8,413 nucleotides of DNA from Flavobacteriales bacterium. Its GTDB lineage: Bacteria > Bacteroidota > Bacteroidia > Flavobacteriales_D > Crocinitomicaceae. Below are positions 5,601 through 8,413 of the stretch, one piece after another; the first letter of the stretch is position 1, and every line of letters starts with the position of its first letter. The stretch lies in NCBI GenBank assembly GCA_009926905.1, contig RFNX01000152.1, positions 1 to 8,413 of the forward strand. The letters run 5' to 3'. The notes below the pieces were generated by a model that was not told the DNA's origin, ran no database searches, and saw only the letters and a list, made by a program, of their open reading frames with translations. A program made the translations under genes and the position numbers.

Positions 5601-8413
5601 TTAATGGTTAAAACAAAAGATTCTTCATCTGAACATCCACCTGGAGTGGCTGCATAAATGTAAACCGTTTGGGTTGATGCAACAAGTGATGTAATTGTTC
5701 CTGTTAATGAACCAACACCATTTGGGAATGAGAAAAACCCAACTGTTCCATTTCCTGCTGTTGGTAAATTTGTACCAGAAATTGTAGGTAATGTATAAGA
5801 TGTCCCACAAACCAATACATCTGCAATATCATTTACATTCGGTGCGCCTGGATTGTTCAAGGTAACAGTTCTAGGTGTTGATTCACAGTTTGTAGAATTT
5901 ATTACTGTAATTGTATAGTTACCAGCCCCTAAATTTGGAATTACAATTTGTCCAGAAGCATTTGAACTTACTGGAGGAGAAACTGTAAATGGCAATGAAC
6001 CACCAATGATTGTATAATTAAAAGTTGTATTTGGTGTTAAGTTGACTAAAGTAACTGTTCCATCTGTTCCATTACAAGCAGTAGGATCTGTTTTAGTTGT
6101 AGTAAACGTTGGAACTGGATTCACAGTAACTGTTAATGTGAAGGTGTTTCCAACCAATGGACCTGAAGTCGGGGTTACAGTGTAAACAACAATTTGTGGA
6201 GAGGAAGTTGAGCCATTTGTTAATGTTTGAGAAATACAACTTTGGGGACTTGTTTGATTTGATTCTCCTAAAACATTCACATTATTAGTTACAGTCCAAG
6301 TGTAAGTTGTACCTAGAGGCACGATATCACCATTTACTCCATTTACTGGACAAACACTAAAAGTTTCGCCAGAACAAATTGTAACTGTTTTTGCTGTAAT
6401 TGTTGGTCTTGGTAAAACAGTAACGGTTACACTAAATGGCGCCCCAGTACAATTTCCTATAACTGGAGTTACTGTGTAAACAACATCAATTCCTGAGTTA
6501 GTTGTATTTGTAAGATTTCCAGAAATAGTAGGTTGACTTGAACCTGATGCTGTTCCTATAATTCCGGGTGGAGTTGGAGGAGTTGCCCATGTGTATGTTG
6601 TACCCCCAGGAACAACGCCATTTGTTGTAGTTTGAGGAGAAACTGAAAACGCAACACCTGTACTTGCAGTTGCTGTCATAGGTGTAATAGCTGGAATTGG
6701 ATTAACAGTTACTGTCAAAGGAAAATCAGAACCTACACAAGTTCCAGAAGTAGGAGTAACTGTGTAAACAACATTTATTGCTGCATTGGTGTTATTTGTC
6801 AAAGTACCTGAAACAGAAGGTAAATTTGATCCTGAAGCCGTTCCTGTAATTCCAGTTGGAGGGTTGGTGCTGCCCATGAATAAGTCGTTCCAGCAGGAAC
6901 AATACCATTTGTTGTATTTACTGGTGTAATATTGAACGTGTTATCAGTACAAACGGCAACTGTCATTGAGCTAACTGCCGGTCTAGGTTCTACAGTAACG
7001 GTAACATTAAATGTTGCACCTGCACAACCACCCACCGTAGGTGTAACAGTATATGTAACATTAATTGGTGCATTTGTAGTATTGGTGAGTGAACCGCCAA
7101 TTACAGGAGCGTTTGTACCAGCCACAGTTCCTGTAATTCCCGTTACACTTGGTGCTGCCCACGAATATGTTGTTCCTGCTGGGATAACATTGCTTCCACC
7201 AGAAGCTGGAGTAACAGCAAAAGTTCCACCAGAACAAATAGTTGTTGATTCATTACTTACAACTGGACGAGGACTCACAGTTACAACCAATGTAAATGGA
7301 TTACCAGCACAAGTTCCACTTGTTGGCGTAACTGTGTAAGATGCTGTCACAGCACTTGCTGAAGTGTGTGTTAATGTTTGAGAAATCGCTACTTGACCAA
7401 TTGCTTGAGCACTACCACCTGTTGCAGTTGTTGTAGGTGCGGACCAAACATAAGTTGTTCCCGTTGGTACTATTCCATTTGTTCCATTCGCTGGAATAAC
7501 ATTGAAAGCAGTTCCATTACATGCCGTTGCCGTCATGTCATTAATTGCTGGCTGAGGATTTACAGTTACTGTAACATTGAATGGCATTCCTGAACAAGAT
7601 CCAAATGATGGAGTAACTACAAATACAACGTTAATTCCACTATTTGTTGTGTTTGTCAAAGTTCCATTAATATCTGCTGATGCAGTTCCTGATGTTGTCC
7701 CTGTTATTCCTGATACTGAAGGCGCTGCCCAAGAGTAAGTTGTTCCCACTGGTACAACATCACTTCCGCTTCCGTCTGTTGGTGTAACTGTAAATGTTCC
7801 ATTTGAACAAATTGTTGTAGTTTTTGCAGCTATTACTGGCGCTGGACCAACTGTTACAGTTAGTGTAAAAGGAGTTCCTGAGCAAGAACCTAAAGAGGGA
7901 GTTACTGTATAAACAACATTTATAGCAGCATTAGTTGTGTTAACTAAAGTACCAATAACATTTGATGAGTTTGAACCTGAAGTAACACCACTTATTCCTG
8001 TTGGAGCAACCGGAGCAGACCAAGTATAAGTTGTTCCTGTTGGAACATTACCATTGGTACCATTTACAGGTGTTACTGAGAATGCAACTCCACCACAAAC
8101 ACTTGTTGTCATGTTATTTACAACTGGATTTGGATTCACTGCGACAGTTACTGAGAAGGCTGTTCCAACACAAGTTCCTGAAGTCGGTGTAACAGTATAA
8201 GTTACATTTATTGGAGAACTTGTAGACTGAGTCAATGTTCCTGTAATATTATTTTGTGAGGTTCCTGCCGCTGCTCCTGAAATATCAAGAACTGATGGCG
8301 CTGCCCATGAATAAGTAGTACCAGTTGGAACGATTCCATTTGTCGTGTTTGCAGGTGTTACTGAGAATGAACTTCCACTACATGCTGTTGCATTGATCGT
8401 AGTAATTGTTGGC
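1..8413 (-). CDS. Giant secreted PKD-like/Ig-like repeat protein, internal part, split by two frame breaks
   Basis: This entry is the reconstructed gene; the three frame pieces are listed separately. Read on the minus strand with one base restored at each of two sites, it gives about 2,804 codons with no stop. It has about 31 units of 79-98 residues, each starting at a Pro-x-Pro linker. Most contain an early Cys (as in CSG or CAG), a Tyr/Phe-x-Trp core, an alternating hydrophobic strand such as YTVTP or ITVTP, a late Cys (as in GxCxG) and a closing strand such as VTVTVNP. This is the pattern of PKD-like and Ig-like beta-sandwich repeats in Bacteroidota surface proteins. The likely role is an extended extracellular stalk or adhesin; binding partners cannot be inferred. 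Signal peptide and any T9SS sorting domain would lie outside the window (right and left respectively). No catalytic motif or membrane segment is seen. Family assignment is confident, function is not. Confidence 0.85.
345..4009 (-). repeat. Block of thirteen class-F PKD-like units (17-29)
   Basis: Unit limits are 4009-3716, 3715-3437, 3436-3158, 3157-2891, 2890-2601, 2600-2316, 2315-2025, 2024-1731, 1730-1458, 1457-1185, 1184-909, 908-621 and 620-345 (89-98 residues each). The shared pattern is P-x-V, DQxVCAG, a strand ending FTGN or similar, GTxYxW, NxxIGL, a Gly-Asn turn, IPSFTAxN, ITVTP, NGCxG and FTITVKP. This is the second common PKD-like repeat type of Bacteroidota secreted proteins. Frame break 2 lies in unit 21. 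Units 20, 26 and 27 carry an extra Cys pair (e.g. ICFTGN with INCIPSF). Unit 17 has four Cys with a crowded end (TTCPGTTEC), and unit 25 has an added Cys in IICTPSLNQC. Confidence 0.85.
2648..6877 (-). CDS. Central piece of the giant repeat protein (units 6-21)
   Basis: This is the longest uninterrupted frame, 1,409 codons from an ATG at 6877 to a TAA at 2648-2650. The ATG is unlikely to be a real start. It is an out-of-frame reading of the conserved YSWAAP core, the next residues (GSTN) are off-consensus, and authentic repeat begins at PPTGITG near 6863. The piece has no signal peptide. It carries the second half of unit 6, class-A units 7 and 8, a SprB-like unit, a short Ig-like unit, a Big_2-type unit, four class-E units, a class-A-related unit and class-F units 17-21. 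The last residues (KLPYIKLFLQ) are frame-shifted: the repeat continues as TALYKVIPTVNSC in another frame from about 2680. Acting alone, this open frame would give a protein lacking both ends, so it is best joined to its neighbours. Confidence 0.8.
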   Translation of the reverse strand: MGSTNPPTGITGTASGSNLPSVSGTLTNNTNAAINVVYTVTPTSGTCVGSDFPLTVTVNPIPAITPMTATASTGVAFSVSPQTTTNGVVPGGTTYTWATPPTPPGIIGTASGSSQPTISGNLTNTTNSGIDVVYTVTPVIGNCTGAPFSVTVTVLPRPTITAKTVTICSGETFSVCPVNGVNGDIVPLGTTYTWTVTNNVNVLGESNQTSPQSCISQTLTNGSTSSPQIVVYTVTPTSGPLVGNTFTLTVTVNPVPTFTTTKTDPTACNGTDGTVTLVNLTPNTTFNYTIIGGSLPFTVSPPVSSNASGQIVIPNLGAGNYTITVINSTNCESTPRTVTLNNPGAPNVNDIADVLVCGTSYTLPTISGTNLPTAGNGTVGFFSFPNGVGSLTGTITSLVASTQTVYIYAATPGGCSDEESFVLTINPIPVVNVATATVCVNQTITLTATSSGAPTVGTWSSLNPTFASVNPITGVVTGHIAGTASIIMTETGTNCASSATLVTIKALPTVSAGPNQTICSNSSATLAGVLGGSATAGVWSGGSGSFVPSNTASNAVYTPTSLEILADSVILIYSTVDVTCSSVSDSVIIYIQDLPTVNAGANQTICSTSTALLGGTIGGSASSVTWTSSGAPGTLTSANTLTPTYTPVLADVVPTGITLTMTSNDPIGPCPAVTSTVLITVNPAATVNAGADFPACSKYAIPLAGLIGGSATSATWSGAGTYSPSNSDTSQYTPTAAELLNPFLDLTLTTNDPIGPCPAVTDVVRVTFAAPAIANAGPDQTICSGLPVNVVGTVSGTASSGVWKNANTWGSPIPVGLNITYNPSTTEVNNNLAVLFVETNDPPGPCPIERDTVLININPTPFLLGNNQFGSCTNSALNIPLTVGGGLTPITTFQWSATDNPNVSGESLGTFSSDTIPDVLINTNPLLVHENVIYNVTPTIGTCVGTPVILTVTVLPRPTMQPVADQIVCANTLTSAVNFVANIPTTSFNWTNTLPSIKNPPLNPSNGNIPSFTAINNTGDTLEATICVTPSTNLASPATTCPGTTECFKISVKPISTVNDPVDQVICAGQSTNSVIFTSSDPNTIYNWTSVTSPNNNIGLAPSGQGNINSFVGVNNGTVPVVATITVTPELNGCLGIPQTFTITVKPLPVMQTISDRTVCVGNVSNTIPFVAVPSGTTYVWTATNHAITGIPSATNTTNSFPSFTAVNVTDTVIPSLVHVVPTFNGCAGTPVDFTIFVNPILKADSIENFVFCEGETFPTRCITGNAPGVIYTWSNNNTAIGLPNIGSTCIPSFVLVASNQTELASITITPNLSGCQGIPTVFTITVKPKPNVYISQPTQGNCHNLPTIPVIFTSDVFGTTFTWINTDNMSIQTGTTLPDTSFGNVPSFLGQNAISGISKLPYIKLFLQ
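2678..2680 (-). other. Frame break 2: apparent one-base loss in an A run
   Basis: The minus strand reads ATT-TCC-AAA-CTG-CCT, giving ISKLP and then a stop at 2648. Lengthening the AAA run by one A gives ATT-TCC-AAA-ACT-GCC-TTA-TAT-AAA-GTT, that is ISKTALYKV, followed by IPTVNSCFGD, the expected end of a class-F unit. The unit spans 290 bases, one short of the 291 needed for 97 residues. Both breaks are single losses in short homopolymers and shift the frame in the same direction, which fits systematic indel error. Confidence 0.8.
4010..4300 (-). repeat. Isolated class-A-related PKD-like unit (unit 16)
   Basis: This 97-residue unit begins TPFLLGNN and ends VILTVTVLP. It separates the class-E and class-F blocks. 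Its middle (TDNPNVSGES) resembles unit 8 (NNVNVLGES), and its end (VIYNVTPTIGTCVG) follows class A, yet it lies about 1.8 kb from the class-A block. The early part (GSCTNSALNIPL) is more diverged. This looks like a copied or relocated class-A module, or an old link between the two PKD-like classes. Confidence 0.7.
4301..5359 (-). repeat. Block of four class-E Ig-like units (12-15)
   Basis: Unit limits are 5359-5099, 5098-4829, 4828-4568 and 4567-4301 (87-90 residues). Each opens with an xNAGxxQTIC-type motif (SAGPNQTICS, NAGANQTICS, NAGADFPACS, NAGPDQTICS). This is followed by a hydrophobic strand ending in GGSAxxxxW or a close variant, then YTPT or YNPS. Three of the four end with a T/S-N-D-P-x-G-P-C-P segment. 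The NDPIGPCPAVT segment is almost the same in units 13 and 14. Such units are frequent in Bacteroidota proteins with T9SS-type C termini. Unit 12 has instead VDVTCSSVSD in place of the DPxGPCP segment. Confidence 0.8.
5360..5596 (-). repeat. Bacterial Ig-like (Big_2-type) unit (unit 11)
   Basis: This unit has 79 residues, the shortest in the window. It contains TVCVNQTITLTAT, GTWSSLNPTFASV, NPITGVVTGHIAGTASI and TETGTNCASSATL. The pattern W-S-S-x-N-P-x-x-A-S-V followed by G-V-V-T-G-x-x-A-G-T-A-x-I is the hallmark of BID_2/Big_2 immunoglobulin-like domains, found in intimin- and invasin-like adhesins and in many Bacteroidota surface proteins. It is the only such unit here and supports an extracellular adhesive or structural role for the whole chain. 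Confidence 0.75.
5597..5848 (-). repeat. Short Ig-like unit of uncertain family (unit 10)
   Basis: This unit has 84 residues from GAPNVND to LTINP. It has an early Cys (VLVCGTSY), a Gly-rich middle (GNGTVGFFSFPNG, GSLTGTITS), a strand QTVYIYAATPGGC with the late Cys, and a closing strand ESFVLTINP. There is no Trp. The two-Cys layout and terminal strand fit the same Ig-like fold class as its neighbours, but I do not recognise a specific family. Related segments occur in Bacteroidota proteins carrying gliding-motility-associated C-terminal domains. Confidence 0.5.
5849..6115 (-). repeat. SprB-like repeat unit (unit 9)
   Basis: This 89-residue unit differs clearly from its PKD-like neighbours. 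It contains TACNGTDGTVTL, then FNYTIIGG, then GAGNYTITVINSTNC, then RTVTLNNP. A CNGxxDGxxxL start, a G-x-Y-T-I-T-V strand and a late Cys followed by a final strand match the SprB repeat family, known from the flavobacterial gliding adhesin SprB and many T9SS-associated proteins. The Trp typical of the other units is absent. It occurs once in the window and lies between the class-A block and a short Ig-like unit. Assignment rests on motif recognition only. Confidence 0.65.
6116..8412 (-). repeat. Block of eight class-A PKD-like units (1-8)
   Basis: Unit limits are 8412-8131 (incomplete at its N-side), 8130-7843, 7842-7555, 7554-7270, 7269-6985, 6984-6698, 6697-6410 and 6409-6116, about 95-98 residues each. 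The shared pattern is a PxP linker, TxxxC(S/N)G, F-x-V-TP, NGxVPxGTTY, YxWxAP, GITGTxxG, GTLTNTTN, INVVYTVTP, SGxCxG and VTVTVNP. This is the PKD-like repeat common in Bacteroidota secreted proteins. The units differ by many substitutions, so this is an old duplication series and not a fresh tandem array. Frame break 1 falls in unit 6. Unit 7 lacks the early Cys (TATASTG), and unit 8 lacks the late Cys (SGPLVG) but gains two others (FSVCP and QSCISQ). Units 4 and 8 share an ISQTLT variant of the usual GTLTN strand. Confidence 0.85.
6799..8413 (-). CDS. N-terminal-side piece of the giant repeat protein (class-A units 1-6)
   Basis: This frame is open from the right edge, so it has no start here. 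The in-frame TTG at 8235 sits inside the strand GTLTQST of the first unit and is not a real start, because the same frame continues upstream with a perfect repeat. The piece holds five full class-A PKD-like units and the first half of a sixth. Typical motifs are CSGxxF, FSVTP, NGxVPTGTTY, YxWxAP, GTLTNTTN, YTVTPTSGxC and VTVTVNP. Genuine coding ends near 6863. From there to the stop at 6799 the residues (LQLELQERLQ onward) no longer resemble the repeat, while the repeat continues in the next frame. Domain identity is confident; the end at 6799 is an artefact of the frame break. Confidence 0.8.
   Translation of the reverse strand, partial: PTITTINATACSGSSFSVTPANTTNGIVPTGTTYSWAAPSVLDISGAAAGTSQNNITGTLTQSTSSPINVTYTVTPTSGTCVGTAFSVTVAVNPNPVVNNMTTSVCGGVAFSVTPVNGTNGNVPTGTTYTWSAPVAPTGISGVTSGSNSSNVIGTLVNTTNAAINVVYTVTPSLGSCSGTPFTLTVTVGPAPVIAAKTTTICSNGTFTVTPTDGSGSDVVPVGTTYSWAAPSVSGITGTTSGTASADINGTLTNTTNSGINVVFVVTPSFGSCSGMPFNVTVTVNPQPAINDMTATACNGTAFNVIPANGTNGIVPTGTTYVWSAPTTTATGGSAQAIGQVAISQTLTHTSASAVTASYTVTPTSGTCAGNPFTLVVTVSPRPVVSNESTTICSGGTFAVTPASGGSNVIPAGTTYSWAAPSVTGITGTVAGTNAPVIGGSLTNTTNAPINVTYTVTPTVGGCAGATFNVTVTVEPRPAVSSMTVAVCTDNTFNITPVNTTNGIVPAGTTYSWAAPTLQLELQERLQDQIYLLFQVL
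6861..6863 (-). other. Frame break 1: apparent one-base loss in a C run
   Basis: On the minus strand the text reads CCA-ACC-CTC-CAA-CTG, giving APTLQL and leaving the repeat. Lengthening the CCC run by one C gives CCA-ACC-CCT-CCA-ACT-GGA, that is APTPPTG, leading straight into ITGTASGS. The neighbouring unit has the matching string PPTPPGIIGTASGS. The unit spans 287 bases, one short of the 288 expected for a 96-residue unit. A sequencing or assembly error in a short homopolymer is the simplest explanation; a genuine recent frameshift cannot be excluded. Confidence 0.8.

Noticed and set aside
6875..6877. ATG as start of a separate 1,409-residue protein
   Set aside because: It falls inside the conserved YSWAAP core read in the wrong frame, has no signal peptide behind it, and the preceding frame joins seamlessly after a one-base repair.
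6932..7339. 135-codon open stretch on the plus strand
   Set aside because: It lies exactly antisense to class-A units. Its Val/Thr/Pro-rich product is the mirror of codons for YTVTP and VTVTVNP. It has no independent gene features.
8233..8235. TTG as a possible start of the right-hand piece
   Set aside because: The same frame continues upstream to the window edge with a full repeat consensus (TGTTYSWAAP), so this is an internal Leu codon.
1..8413. CRISPR array, tandem DNA repeats or a diversity-generating retroelement target
   Set aside because: The periodicity is about 240-295 bp, protein-level and highly diverged at the DNA level. There are no short identical direct repeats with spacers, no template/variable repeat pair and no reverse transcriptase gene.
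1..8413. Promoters, ribosome binding sites, terminators or RNA genes
   Set aside because: The window is continuous coding sequence inside one gene. AT-rich words resembling promoter boxes are expected by chance here and have no gene start next to them.

Overview
The whole window lies inside one very large gene on the minus strand. The gene enters at the right edge (N-terminal side) and leaves at the left edge (C-terminal side), so neither its start nor its stop is visible. Reading the minus strand from 8412 down to 3 gives about 2,804 codons of secreted-type repeat protein, rich in Thr, Asn, Val, Gly, Pro and Ser. The protein is a chain of about 31 beta-sandwich-like units of roughly 79-98 residues, joined by short Pro-x-Pro linkers. 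Most units have one aromatic-x-Trp core motif and a pair of cysteines. This matches the giant PKD-like/Ig-like surface proteins of Bacteroidota (Flavobacteriia and relatives), many of which are exported by the type IX secretion system (T9SS) and found with gliding-motility adhesins such as SprB. The AT-rich base composition and A/T-ending codons fit a flavobacterial-type host. The species cannot be named from this window.

The coding sequence is split over three frames by two single-base breaks. The right part (8413 to about 6863) ends at an apparent one-base loss in a C run (GGG on the plus strand, 6861-6863). The middle part (about 6863 to 2680) ends at an apparent one-base loss in an A run (TTT on the plus strand, 2678-2680). 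The left part (about 2680 to 1) stays open to the window edge. Adding one base at each site restores the exact repeat consensus through the break, so this is best read as one gene with two sequencing errors or very recent frameshifts. It does not look like three genes.

Layout in protein order, right to left: eight class-A PKD-like units (8412-6116); one SprB-like unit (6115-5849); one short Ig-like unit (5848-5597); one bacterial Ig-like (Big_2-type) unit (5596-5360); four class-E 'NAG..Q.IC' units (5359-4301); one isolated class-A-related unit (4300-4010); thirteen class-F PKD-like units (4009-345); then one complete and one partial class-E-like unit (344-1). Block-wise grouping of similar units suggests growth by local duplication plus shuffling of a few foreign modules.

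There is no intergenic DNA, so no promoter, ribosome binding site, terminator, RNA gene, mobile element or CRISPR array is present. Open stretches on the plus strand and in the other minus frames are shadows of the repeat codons. The most interesting features are the repaired reading frame, the mosaic order of domains, and the cysteine pattern. The cysteines include an accessory pair that recurs together in several units, and complementary orphan cysteines in two neighbouring units.
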